From Mesorhizobium sp. RMAD-H1 (lineage in GTDB: Bacteria; Pseudomonadota; Alphaproteobacteria; Rhizobiales; Rhizobiaceae): a DNA stretch of 64,000 nucleotides. Below the pieces are notes generated by a model. That model worked only from the letters and a program-made list of their open reading frames with translations, did no database searches and was not told the DNA's origin. How positions within the stretch are numbered: position 1 is the first letter of the stretch; each line of letters starts with the position of its first letter. Position numbers and translations under genes: made by a program. Location of the stretch: contig NZ_JACHWN010000005.1 in the NCBI RefSeq assembly GCF_014191375.1, forward strand, positions 124,001-188,000, written 5' to 3'. Shown here one piece after another: positions 20,132 to 28,286 of the stretch.

Positions 20132-21670
20132 TCAGGCATGTGCCGCAGCCTGATTCGGAACGTCCAGCAGGCCGTTTTCCTCATACCACATCCGCACGGG
20201 CCGGAGCACCGGGTGAGCGAGTGAACGCAGGAGATAGGCGCGGATGCGCGGCAGGTGCTTCAGATAATAGGGCTTGCCGTCGCGCTGGTCCAACCGGACG
20301 AAGATGCCGAGGATCTTGGAATTGCGCTGGGCCGACATGATGGCATAGGCGGCGCGGAAATTCTCCGCATCGAAATCCCCGCCGATCTTCCGCCTCTCGT
20401 CGCAATAGGCCTGGAAAAGGCGCGCCTCCAGCTCCGGCGCGATCGTCACCCGCGCATCCTGCGCAAGCGAGGCCAGATCGTAGGCGGCGGGACCGATCAT
20501 CGCATCCTGAAAGTCGATGATCCCTATGCGATCATTGCCCTTCGCAGCGGCCTGCCAAAGGATGTTTGGGGAATGGAAATCGCGCAAGGTCAGGCTTTTT
20601 TCCGCCTCGTGCAGATGCTCGAAGACCGCGTCCCATGCCGCCTCGAAGGAAGCCTGGCTCCGATCGTCCAGCACCCTGCCCGTCATCCGCGGCACATACC
20701 AGGCGCTCAGGAGCTCCGCCTCGATCATCATCGCGTCACGGTCGAAATCGGGGATGGTGTGGATGATGCCTTCCGCGACCGGCGTCTGGCGCGGCCAGTC
20801 CGTGCGATGGATATGGGCGAGGAACCGCGCGCAGGCCTCATAGCGCTCGGGGATGGGTCGGCCCGCGGTATCGAGCACGCCATCGCTTCCCATATGCTCG
20901 ATGAGGAGAAGGCCGTTTTCGATATCCTCGGCAAGGATCTCGGGCGCATGGAAGCCCTTTGCCCGCAACAGCCTGTCCATGCCGGTGAAGGCATTGATGT
21001 TCTCGGCCAGATGCGCGATCTGGCGATAGGGCCTGCCGTTCTTGACCGGCGGGTCATAGGGCATCGGCGGCGCGTTCATCAGCAATTCGACGCCATCCGG
21101 CCCGGTCACGGTCTCATAGCCGCGCGGGCTGGCATCGCCCAGGAGATAGCGGCGCTCGGCACCCTGGCGTCCGCTCCTGTCGAGAAAGCGCCGGATGGAC
21201 AGCGACCGCTCCAGCCGCCGGCGCGGCTCGCCTTCCGCCTCTATGACGATCCTGCGCCCCTCCCCTTCGTGGAGAAGCGTCACGGCAAAGGCCGGCGCCG
21301 GTAGATAGCCTTCCGCATGTTCCGGCCATTCGACCAGCGCAACGCCCTCCTCCAGCGCCTCGTCGAGACCGAGCTCATCCAGTTCGGCACCGGAAGACAG
21401 GCGGTAGAGATCGGCGTGAGCGACGGGCAGCCGCAGATCGGGATAGGATTGGACCAAGGTGAAGGTGGGGCTAGGCACGTCAAGCGCGGAATCATTAGCC
21501 AGCGTACGAATGATGGCGCGGGCCAGAGTGGACTTGCCGGCGCCCAGATCGCCCGAAAAAGCCGCCAGATCGCCTCTGGCAAGCGCCAGCGCCAGGTCTT
21601 CGCCGAACCGAATGGTCTCGACTTCATTAGCCAGCAAAATTTCCAGGGCGCTCATCAAAGCAACATTCAT
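20132..21670 (-). CDS. tsaE: Fusion of TsaE ATPase and AmgK-like phosphotransferase
   Basis: 512 residues, two domains. Residues about 8-150 are TsaE, the ATPase needed for the t6A modification of tRNA, with P-loop GDLGAGKSTLAR (40-51), VPSPTFTLVQSY, HADLYRL and VALVEWPEHAEGYLP. Residues about 175-500 are an aminoglycoside-phosphotransferase-type kinase with LTLRDFHSPNILW (catalytic Asp and Asn) and IGIIDFQDAMIGPAAYDLASL (metal-binding Asp), closest to AmgK, the N-acetylmuramate/N-acetylglucosamine anomeric kinase. The fusion is known in alphaproteobacteria. The ATG shares a base with the divL stop (TAATG), so translation is probably coupled. Confidence 0.9.
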   Translation of the reverse strand: MNVALMSALEILLANEVETIRFGEDLALALARGDLAAFSGDLGAGKSTLARAIIRTLANDSALDVPSPTFTLVQSYPDLRLPVAHADLYRLSSGAELDELGLDEALEEGVALVEWPEHAEGYLPAPAFAVTLLHEGEGRRIVIEAEGEPRRRLERSLSIRRFLDRSGRQGAERRYLLGDASPRGYETVTGPDGVELLMNAPPMPYDPPVKNGRPYRQIAHLAENINAFTGMDRLLRAKGFHAPEILAEDIENGLLLIEHMGSDGVLDTAGRPIPERYEACARFLAHIHRTDWPRQTPVAEGIIHTIPDFDRDAMMIEAELLSAWYVPRMTGRVLDDRSQASFEAAWDAVFEHLHEAEKSLTLRDFHSPNILWQAAAKGNDRIGIIDFQDAMIGPAAYDLASLAQDARVTIAPELEARLFQAYCDERRKIGGDFDAENFRAAYAIMSAQRNSKILGIFVRLDQRDGKPYYLKHLPRIRAYLLRSLAHPVLRPVRMWYEENGLLDVPNQAAAHA

Positions 21671-24234
21671 TATTCCGCGGCGGCACGGAACGTGCGGGCC
21701 TCGACGGGGAAGCGGCAGACGACAGTGGTTCCCTTGTTTGCCGCCGTGTGAATCGCGACCGAGCCGCCATGCAACTCGACGAAGCTCTTGACGATGGAAA
21801 GGCCGAGGCCGGCGCCACGGCGACGGCCGCCATTGTTGCGCGGCTGGAAACGCTTGAACACGGTGTCGAGCACGTCTTTCGGCATTCCCGGCCCGTCATC
21901 ATGGACTGAAAAGACGATCTCGTCATCTTCACGCCGGCCTGAAAGCACGATGGTGGAGCCTTCCGGCGCGTAATTGGCGGCGTTGCTCAACAGGTTGAAC
22001 AGCACCTGGCGGACACGGTTGGCATCACCCCGGAAGGAACCGATGCCCGGGGCGAGGTCGATCTGCAGGAAAAGATTGTGCTCGCGCAGGCGGTCGCCGA
22101 TGCGATCGGCAGCGGCGGCCACGGTATCAACGATGGACACCTCGTCGATGTCGAGCTCCATGATGCCGGCGTCGACGGTGGCGAGGTCGAGAATATCGTT
22201 GACGATGGTCAGAAGCACCGAGGAAGACGTGCCGATATGATCGAGATATTCGCGCTGACGCTCGTTCAGCTCGCCGAAGGAGGGCGTCTGCAGGAGTTCG
22301 GTGAAGCCGATGATGTTGGTGAGCGGCGAACGCAGCTCATAGGAGACGTGCTGGACGAAATCGTTCTTGATCTGGTCGGCAAGCTCGAGCGCCTCGTTCT
22401 TGTCCTTGAGCGCCCGCTCGACGCGGACGGTGTCGGTCACGTCGACAAAAGTCAGCATGGTCTGCCCTTGCGGGAGCGGCACCAGCGCATAGGACAGGAT
22501 GGCCCCCGCCGCGAGCTCGGTCTGGCCGGCCTCACCCTCGCGCTTGTCGGCGAAGCCGGTGACGGTCGCCACGAAATTCTCCCATAGCGCCGGATCGGAA
22601 ACGGTTTCGCAGAAAGCGCGGATCGCCGAAATATGCGTCCCCTCGACCGCCAGATTGGGAGGAAGAGACCAGAGCGTGGCGAAAGCCGGGTTGGAAAGAC
22701 GGATCCGGCCATCGGACCCGAACACGGCCACACCTTCCGCCAGATGGTCGAGCGTCTCGCCCTGAACCCGGATCAGCGTGTTGTAACGGCTTTCGAGATC
22801 GAATTTTTCGGTCAGGTTCTCGAATACCCAGGTAACGCCGCCATTGGGATGCGGATTGGCGACGACGCGCAGGATGCGCCCGTCGGGCAGATGCCACCAG
22901 TGCTCCTGCGGATCGACGGCGCGATAGGCCGCAAGCACGGAATCCTTCCAGCGGCGCCATTCCGGCTGCTCCGGCAGTTTGCCTTCGCTGCGCAGCCGGT
23001 CGAGCAGCAGGGCATTGCTCGGACGGGTATCGAGAAATGCCGTATCGAACGCCCAGAGCTTGGCGAAAGCCTGGTTGAAGAACTGCAGCTTCATGTCGGT
23101 ATCGAAAATGGCGACTGCCGTATTGAGTTGGTCAAGCGTTTCGGCATGGCTGCGGACGGTGCGCTGCAACTCCTCGCGCACCTGCTCGATCTCGCTGACA
23201 TTGGCGGCGACGCCGGCGGAGCCCGCGGCACAGGCCACATCAGTCACCTCGAACATATGCCTGTCGCCGCCGATGACGGTGGAGAGACGGTCGTGGAAAC
23301 ACGCCTGCGCTGCCCGTTCGCGCTCGATACGCTGGCGCGCCTGCGTGCCGAAAAGCTCATGGCCCTGCGTCACCACCTCGGCGACGTCCGCCGCGCCGAC
23401 AGCCTTCACATAGGTTTTGTTGACCCAGTCGAGCCGGCCCTGCGCATCGCGGGTCCAGACGGTCATGTCGAGCGCGTCAAGAAGGCCGCGCAATGTGGCG
23501 AGCGCCTCCGAAAGCTGGCGGTTTTCCGTCTTCAGGAAAGCCCGCTCCGCCTGAACGCCTTCAAGGCTGACAAAACGGGCGATCGCATAGCTGCCGGACG
23601 TGCGGCCCTGCACTTCGAGCGGCGTTCCGTTCACCGTCTCGACGATGAGATCAAAGGACTGCGCCCGCTCGCGCAAGGCGGTGACCGCACGCTCGAAGGC
23701 GGTGACGGAATCGGCGCGGAGCCAAAGGCCGAAGGCAAGAAAGCCGGCGCGGTCCTGCGGCGCGCCGCTTGTCCCCGGCAAGGCGCCCACCACTTCGGGT
23801 TTTCTGTCGGTGCCGTCCCAGACGACGATCCGCTGATCCTTGAGATTGAGAAGCGCCTCGCTGCGTTGGGCAGTATGGCTCAAATCGGCAAATTTTGCGC
23901 GCAAAGTCGCGTTTTCCTCGGCGATCTTGCCGCGGTCGCGGATGAGCCAGCCGGCCGAAAGCAGGGCCGCGCCCATGGCGCCCAGGAACATGGCGAACTG
24001 GATGATCTCGAACGCGCCAAGCGAGGCGCCGAAGGGCGTGGAAATCTGAGCCAGAGGTCCGGTGACCTGCGCCGACGCGGCGGTGGCGGAGAACAGGGCG
24101 GAAGCCGCCACGCCGGCCCGCAGGGCCTGCCGCCGCAAGCTCTTTCCCTCAATGAGAGCCAGATAGGTTCCGCGTGTCCTCGCATACGCGGAAATATATT
24201 CCCAAACGCCCCGTGACGGGCACCCGTCTGGCAT
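21670..24234 (-). CDS. divL: DivL-type cell-cycle kinase with Tyr at the phosphoacceptor site
   Basis: 854 residues. Hydrophobic segments near 38-55 and 75-98, then PAS-type sensor regions (about 250-330, 365-475, 490-600), a HisKA-like dimerisation helix and a HATPase domain with N box NLLSNAANYAP (748-758), DDGPGMP (779-785) and GAGLGLSIV (807-815). The H box reads FVQHVSYELRSPLTNI: the canonical His is Tyr632 (codon TAT). This substitution is the hallmark of DivL, which in Caulobacter binds phosphorylated DivK and controls CckA and hence CtrA rather than phosphorylating a partner. First gene of a leftward operon with tsaE/amgK, murU, addB, addA and trxA. The exact start is uncertain. Confidence 0.9.
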   Translation of the reverse strand: MPDGCPSRGVWEYISAYARTRGTYLALIEGKSLRRQALRAGVAASALFSATAASAQVTGPLAQISTPFGASLGAFEIIQFAMFLGAMGAALLSAGWLIRDRGKIAEENATLRAKFADLSHTAQRSEALLNLKDQRIVVWDGTDRKPEVVGALPGTSGAPQDRAGFLAFGLWLRADSVTAFERAVTALRERAQSFDLIVETVNGTPLEVQGRTSGSYAIARFVSLEGVQAERAFLKTENRQLSEALATLRGLLDALDMTVWTRDAQGRLDWVNKTYVKAVGAADVAEVVTQGHELFGTQARQRIERERAAQACFHDRLSTVIGGDRHMFEVTDVACAAGSAGVAANVSEIEQVREELQRTVRSHAETLDQLNTAVAIFDTDMKLQFFNQAFAKLWAFDTAFLDTRPSNALLLDRLRSEGKLPEQPEWRRWKDSVLAAYRAVDPQEHWWHLPDGRILRVVANPHPNGGVTWVFENLTEKFDLESRYNTLIRVQGETLDHLAEGVAVFGSDGRIRLSNPAFATLWSLPPNLAVEGTHISAIRAFCETVSDPALWENFVATVTGFADKREGEAGQTELAAGAILSYALVPLPQGQTMLTFVDVTDTVRVERALKDKNEALELADQIKNDFVQHVSYELRSPLTNIIGFTELLQTPSFGELNERQREYLDHIGTSSSVLLTIVNDILDLATVDAGIMELDIDEVSIVDTVAAAADRIGDRLREHNLFLQIDLAPGIGSFRGDANRVRQVLFNLLSNAANYAPEGSTIVLSGRREDDEIVFSVHDDGPGMPKDVLDTVFKRFQPRNNGGRRRGAGLGLSIVKSFVELHGGSVAIHTAANKGTTVVCRFPVEARTFRAAAE

Positions 24235-24385
24235 ATCCTGTCCTCTCCGCCGCTTGTTCAGTCATCATCACCGACTTTGACCTACGTTCGATCCCCGTCC
24301 GCAGACATGTTCGATCAATGCCGCCGATCCACCTCGAATCACTTCAAAATACCCTCATGGCGAATCGCCGTGAAGCAGGCGCGGG

Positions 24386-24425
24386 GCAAAAATAAATGTC
24401 GGGCGGCTTGTCAACCACCCGACAT
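24386..24425 (-). terminator. Rho-independent terminator of ahcY
   Basis: An 11-bp stem with one G-U pair (arms 24396-24406 and 24415-24425, core ATGTCGGG/CCCGACAT) around an 8-nt loop. On the minus strand it is followed by TTTATTTTTG. It starts about 30 bases past the ahcY stop codon. Confidence 0.88.
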
Positions 24426-24442
24426 CAATATGTAGACTATAA

Positions 24443-24457
24443 TTAAAACGTGGTTAA
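24443..24457. promoter_or_regulatory. CtrA-type full site (TTAA-N7-TTAA)
   Basis: TTAAAACGTGGTTAA matches the full CtrA consensus exactly, with seven bases between the TTAA halves. It overlaps the ahcY stop codon and lies about 210 bases upstream of the divL start, with the ahcY terminator in between. DivL controls CtrA activity in relatives, so feedback on divL is conceivable. A chance match in 64 kb is not negligible. Confidence 0.4.
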
Positions 24458-25854
24458 TACCTGTAGTGCTCGGGCTTGTACGGCCCCTGTGGAGTGACGC
24501 CGATATAGGCCGCCTGTTCCTCCGAAAGCGTGGTCAGTTTGGCGCCGAGCTTGCCCAGATGCAGGCGCGCGACCTTCTCATCGAGGTTTTTGGGCAGGAC
24601 ATAGACCTCGTTCTTGTAGTTTTCACCACGCACGTAGAGCTCGATCTGCGCCAACACCTGGTTGGTGAAGGAGGCGGACATGACGAAGCTCGGATGGCCG
24701 GTGGCGTTGCCGAGATTGAGCAGACGGCCCTCGGAAAGCAGGATCAGCCGCTTGCCATCGGGGAACTCGATCATGTCGACCTGCGGCTTGATGTTGGTCC
24801 ATTTCAGATTGCGCAGCGCGGCGACCTGGATCTCATTGTCGAAATGGCCGATATTGCCGACGATGACCATGTCCTTCATCTTGCGCATATGGTCGAGCGT
24901 TACGACGTCCTTATTGCCGGTCGCCGTGATGATGATGTCGGCCGTCGGCGCGGCCTCGTCGAGCGTGACCACCTCAAAGCCGTCCATCGCCGCCTGCAGG
25001 GCGCAGATCGGGTCCGCTTCCGTGACCTTGACGCGCGCGCCGGCGCCGGCCAGCGACTGGGCCGAGCCCTTGCCGACATCGCCATAACCGCAGACGATGG
25101 CGACCTTGCCGGCCATCATCACATCGGTGCCACGGCGGATGCCGTCGACCAGCGATTCCTTGCAGCCGTATTTATTGTCGAATTTCGACTTGGTGACGCT
25201 GTCATTGACGTTGATGGCGGGGAAGGGCAGGAGCCCCTTCTTCTGCAACTGGTAGAGACGGTTGACGCCGGTGGTCGTTTCTTCCGTCACACCCTTGATC
25301 GCCTCGCGCTGCCTGGTGAAGAAGCCCGGCGTCTCGGCCATGCGCTTCCTGATCTGGGCGAAGAGGACTTCCTCCTCCTCGCTGCCCGGGTTTGAAAGCA
25401 CGTCCTCGCCAGCCTCAGCGCGCGCGCCGATCAGGATATACATGGTGGCATCGCCGCCATCGTCGAGGATCATGTTGGAATATCCGCCGTCCGGCCATTG
25501 GAAAATCCGGTCGGTATAGGTCCAGTATTCCTCCAGCGTCTCGCCCTTGACCGCGAAGACCGGGGTGCCGGCGGCGGCGATGGCGGCGGCGGCGTGATCC
25601 TGCGTCGAGAAGATGTTGCAGGAGGCCCAGCGCACTTCGGCGCCCAGCGCCTGCAGCGTCTCGATCAGCACGGCGGTCTGGATCGTCATGTGCAGCGAGC
25701 CTGAGATGCGCGCGCCCTTGAGCGGCTTGGAGGCGCCAAACTCCTCGCGGGCGGCCATGAGGCCCGGCATTTCGGTCTCGGCGATCTCGATTTCCTTGCG
25801 GCCCCAGTCGGCGAGGCTCATATCCTTGACGATAAAATCGTGTTTCGTGGTCAT
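24454..25854 (-). CDS. ahcY: Adenosylhomocysteinase (S-adenosyl-L-homocysteine hydrolase)
   Basis: NAD-dependent cleavage of S-adenosylhomocysteine to homocysteine and adenosine, relieving product inhibition of methyltransferases. 466 residues, the length of the bacterial form with the extra insert ([23 protein letters not shown]). Conserved blocks: [52 protein letters not shown], the NAD loop [11 protein letters not shown] and C-terminal [10 protein letters not shown]. Start at ATG 25854 with GGAG six bases upstream; an upstream in-frame start at 25875 has no better support. A terminator follows at 24386-24425. Confidence 0.97.
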   Translation of the reverse strand: MTTKHDFIVKDMSLADWGRKEIEIAETEMPGLMAAREEFGASKPLKGARISGSLHMTIQTAVLIETLQALGAEVRWASCNIFSTQDHAAAAIAAAGTPVFAVKGETLEEYWTYTDRIFQWPDGGYSNMILDDGGDATMYILIGARAEAGEDVLSNPGSEEEEVLFAQIRKRMAETPGFFTRQREAIKGVTEETTTGVNRLYQLQKKGLLPFPAINVNDSVTKSKFDNKYGCKESLVDGIRRGTDVMMAGKVAIVCGYGDVGKGSAQSLAGAGARVKVTEADPICALQAAMDGFEVVTLDEAAPTADIIITATGNKDVVTLDHMRKMKDMVIVGNIGHFDNEIQVAALRNLKWTNIKPQVDMIEFPDGKRLILLSEGRLLNLGNATGHPSFVMSASFTNQVLAQIELYVRGENYKNEVYVLPKNLDEKVARLHLGKLGAKLTTLSEEQAAYIGVTPQGPYKPEHYRY

Positions 25855-25936
25855 CTCGTGCTCCAATCCGGACAATTCAAATGACGATAGGCAGGCGCAG
25901 GCCGAACGGCACGCAGGCGCGGTTGATCGGCCTTAA

Positions 25937-25957
25937 ATCTGCTTTTGCGTAGCAGAT
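25937..25957 (-). promoter_or_regulatory. Small hairpin in the ahcY leader
   Basis: ATCTGCT (25937-25943) and AGCAGAT (25951-25957) can pair around a TTTGCGT loop in the untranslated stretch upstream of ahcY. A second AT-rich inverted repeat ATAAAGA/TCTTTAT lies at 25981-25996. The core of known SAH or SAM riboswitches was not recognised here. Confidence 0.25.
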
Positions 25958-26014
25958 CGGACACAAACGCACAATGGAATATAAAGAAATCTTTATGCGT
26001 GCATATCGTTGAAG

Positions 26015-26830
26015 TTATCCGATTGCCGGATCAACAACAATCAAAGGCAGTTCTATGCCCAGTTTTTCCAGCATGCCGCGGAAGCCCGCGACCGTATGGG
26101 TTTCGCTTTCCGTCACCAGCGCGAGCGTAAATCCCGACCCGGCTTGCGATGGAGCCAGGGTGGCGACGACGTCATCCGCCGGATCGAGAAACCGCCAGCC
26201 GGGGCGCGCTTTTTCGAAGAAGGACCGCAGCCACGGCAAATGCGTACTCGACAGGGTAAGCGTATCGATGGCCGGATAGGCTGCTGCAATGGAGCTGCAG
26301 AAATCAGCGACCTTATCGGCCGTCGCTTCCGACTGAGACAGGAACGCGCCGCTTTCCACAAGCTTGACCATGGGTGATGCGTTGATGAGCGCGACCTTTT
26401 CCGGAGCGGGTGCGTGCGCGCGCACAAACGCCCTCAGTTCCGCGCTTTCGATCATGGACCGAACACCCAGAACCGCGACTTCGCCGCTTCCGCTCGCCGC
26501 CTGCGCCTCGCGGACCGGTGGGGCCACTCCATGGATGGGCACCTCAATATCGCCTTTCAGCTCATCGAGCACCATGATCGACGGCGCATTGGAAGCCAGA
26601 ACGATCGCTTCGGCCCCGAGCGCGAGGAGATAATCAACGGTGTCGCGCATGATGGCCAGCAATTCACCACGCGACTTGGCCCCGTAAGGAAACCGCGCAC
26701 GGTCGGCAAAATAGATGATATCTCGTCGAGGCTGACGGCGCCGTATCAGGTCAACCAGCGCATAGCTGCCGATCCCCGCGTCGAAAACCGCTACCGGTTC
26801 GGCAAGATCCGCAACAGATGCGGGGTGCAT
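26015..26830 (-). CDS. Glutamate-racemase-like protein with both catalytic cysteines replaced by serine
   Basis: 271 residues with the Asp/Glu racemase fold pattern: VAVFDAGIGSYALVDLIRR at the N-terminus, IYFADRARFPYGAKSRGEL, then AIVLASNAPSIMVLDEL and TLTLSSTHLPWL. In MurI the last two motifs read ACNTAS and GCTHYP and supply the two catalytic Cys. Here they are Ser80 (TCC) and Ser195 (AGT). Asp17, Asn81, Thr196 and His197 remain; the Ser of the DSG motif is Ala18. Ordinary two-base racemisation is therefore unlikely; a different reaction, a ligand-binding role or a gyrase-inhibitor-like function are alternatives. It starts one base after the HPr stop, so it belongs to the manX-ptsH transcript. 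Confidence 0.8.
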   Translation of the reverse strand: MHPASVADLAEPVAVFDAGIGSYALVDLIRRRQPRRDIIYFADRARFPYGAKSRGELLAIMRDTVDYLLALGAEAIVLASNAPSIMVLDELKGDIEVPIHGVAPPVREAQAASGSGEVAVLGVRSMIESAELRAFVRAHAPAPEKVALINASPMVKLVESGAFLSQSEATADKVADFCSSIAAAYPAIDTLTLSSTHLPWLRSFFEKARPGWRFLDPADDVVATLAPSQAGSGFTLALVTESETHTVAGFRGMLEKLGIELPLIVVDPAIG

Positions 26831-26831
26831 A

Positions 26832-27146
26832 TCAGCACTCTTCGCCGAACTTGTTGGCGATCAGCTCCTGCAGGGCGTCGAGAACCGCTTCCGCCTGGAC
26901 GCCCGATGCGCTGACCTCGATGCAGCAGCCGGGGGAGGCAGCCAGCATCATCAATCCCATGATGGAGGTGCCGCCGACGATGACGCCGTCCTTTTCCACC
27001 CGGACATGGGCATCGAAACTGTCGACGAGCTGAACGAACTTCGCCGATGCGCGCGCGTGCAGGCCGCGCTTGTTGAGGATCTCGAAGGAGCGCCTGAGGG
27101 CTTTCGCCTCGTCATAGGTTCCGGTTGCAGCATTTGTAATATGCAT
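26832..27146 (-). CDS. ptsH: HPr-family phosphocarrier protein (PTS/Ntr)
   Basis: 104 residues with a short N-terminal extension. The phosphorylated His is His30 in NKRGLHARASAKFVQL, and the HprK target Ser is Ser61 in GGTSIMGLMML; both are intact. In rhizobia this HPr belongs to the regulatory PTS and does not serve sugar import. Six bases follow the EIIA gene upstream, and the MurI-like gene starts one base downstream. Confidence 0.93.
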   Translation of the reverse strand: MHITNAATGTYDEAKALRRSFEILNKRGLHARASAKFVQLVDSFDAHVRVEKDGVIVGGTSIMGLMMLAASPGCCIEVSASGVQAEAVLDALQELIANKFGEEC

Positions 27147-27152
27147 GGCCGG

Positions 27153-27554
27153 CTATTTCCCCGTCAGGACCTGGCTTGCAACATTGATATATTTGCGGCC
27201 GGCCTCCTGCGCCTCGCGGAGAGCCGCCTGCATGTCGCCGGCGATGCGGACGCTGGAAAGCTTGATGAGCATCGGCAGATTGACGCCGGCGATCACCTCG
27301 ACCGTGCCGGGCTTCATCACCGAAATCGCCAGGTTGGACGGAGTGCCCCCGAACATGTCGGTCAGGATGATGACACCCTGGCCTTCATCGGCGCGACCTA
27401 TGGCATCGACGATGTCGCGGCGACGCTGTTCCATATCGTCTTCCGCGCCGATGCAGACGGTCTCGAAATTCTCCTGGGGACCGACAACATGCTCGACTGC
27501 ATGATGAAACTCTTCGGCCAGCCTTCCGTGCGTCACAAGCACGAGTCCGATCAT
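27153..27554 (-). CDS. manX: PTS EIIA component of the mannose family
   Basis: A 133-residue EIIA(Man)-type domain. The phospho-acceptor is His9 in MIGLVLVTHGRLAEEFHHAVEHVVG; DMFGGTPSNLAI is the family's active-site loop. No EIIB/EIIC genes are adjacent, consistent with a regulatory PTS that takes phosphate from HPr. Start at ATG 27554 behind GGGAG; the frame also runs ten codons further upstream. A 249-base gap separates it from hprK, enough for its own promoter. Confidence 0.92.
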   Translation of the reverse strand: MIGLVLVTHGRLAEEFHHAVEHVVGPQENFETVCIGAEDDMEQRRRDIVDAIGRADEGQGVIILTDMFGGTPSNLAISVMKPGTVEVIAGVNLPMLIKLSSVRIAGDMQAALREAQEAGRKYINVASQVLTGK

Positions 27555-27803
27555 TCTCAAACTGCTCCCGTCATGCGCTTGCACCCACCCACATGAAAGA
27601 CATCAACCCGCAAGCGCCTGTGGCCACCGGATATCACCCATCTCCGGCAGGTTGCACATCTTGACAGCCGGAAATGCGATATCAAGTGAAAAATCTCGCA
27701 CTTGCCTTGATTTAGCCGATATGCCGCAGCGCAGCAACACGAGGGTCAATTTACGAGGTTTTAACCTTAATCACCGGAGGCCGGCACCCGTTCTCCGCGG
27801 TTT

Positions 27804-28286
27804 TCAGGGGATTTCGGGCGGCCAGGGCGGCATGAAAAGCGCCGCCTCCACCGCACGGCAGGCATGGAGCGATTCGCCCTGTCCGGGCGCCAGGGAGGGC
27901 AACGTGAGCAACGGGAGGGTAATGCCGCAGAGAATGCGGCGCGCGCCATCGGGATAACGCACCGCCTCCCCGGCGGCGACCAGATCGACCAGAAGATGAA
28001 TGACGGCCGCCTTCTCGAAGGCCGTGCCGAACAGGCCTGCGCCGCGCACCTCGACACCGCCCGCGAGCGTCCCGGGCGCGGATGCCAGAAGCCTGCCATT
28101 TGCCACGCGCAGGATGGTGCGGTCGTCCGAGACCAGCGCGGCGAAGCGGCCTGCGGCGCGCTGCGCGGCGATCAGCGCGAGCGCCAGCGCGGACTTGCCA
28201 GCGCCCGACGCACCGGTGATCAGAACACCGCGGTCGGCGACCAGGAGCGATGTGGCATGGATGGTCTCGCCGGCAGGATCAGGCAT
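27804..28286 (-). CDS. hprK: HPr kinase/phosphorylase, short alphaproteobacterial form
   Basis: 160 residues, kinase domain only; the N-terminal domain of Firmicute HprK is absent, as is usual in alphaproteobacteria. P-loop GVLITGASGAGKSALALALI near residues 21-40, then LVSDDRTIL and VEVRGAGLFGTAF. It phosphorylates the regulatory Ser of HPr. The ATG shares one base with the chvG stop (TGATG), so expression follows chvI-chvG. Confidence 0.9.
   Translation of the reverse strand: MPDPAGETIHATSLLVADRGVLITGASGAGKSALALALIAAQRAAGRFAALVSDDRTILRVANGRLLASAPGTLAGGVEVRGAGLFGTAFEKAAVIHLLVDLVAAGEAVRYPDGARRILCGITLPLLTLPSLAPGQGESLHACRAVEAALFMPPWPPEIP

Noticed and set aside
22633-24216. 527-codon frame antisense to divL
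   Set aside because: It mirrors the codon bias of divL; no start signal or domain supports it.
25855-26014. SAH or SAM-II riboswitch ahead of ahcY
   Set aside because: The conserved cores of these classes were not found; only generic hairpins are present, so it is listed only as a weak leader hairpin.
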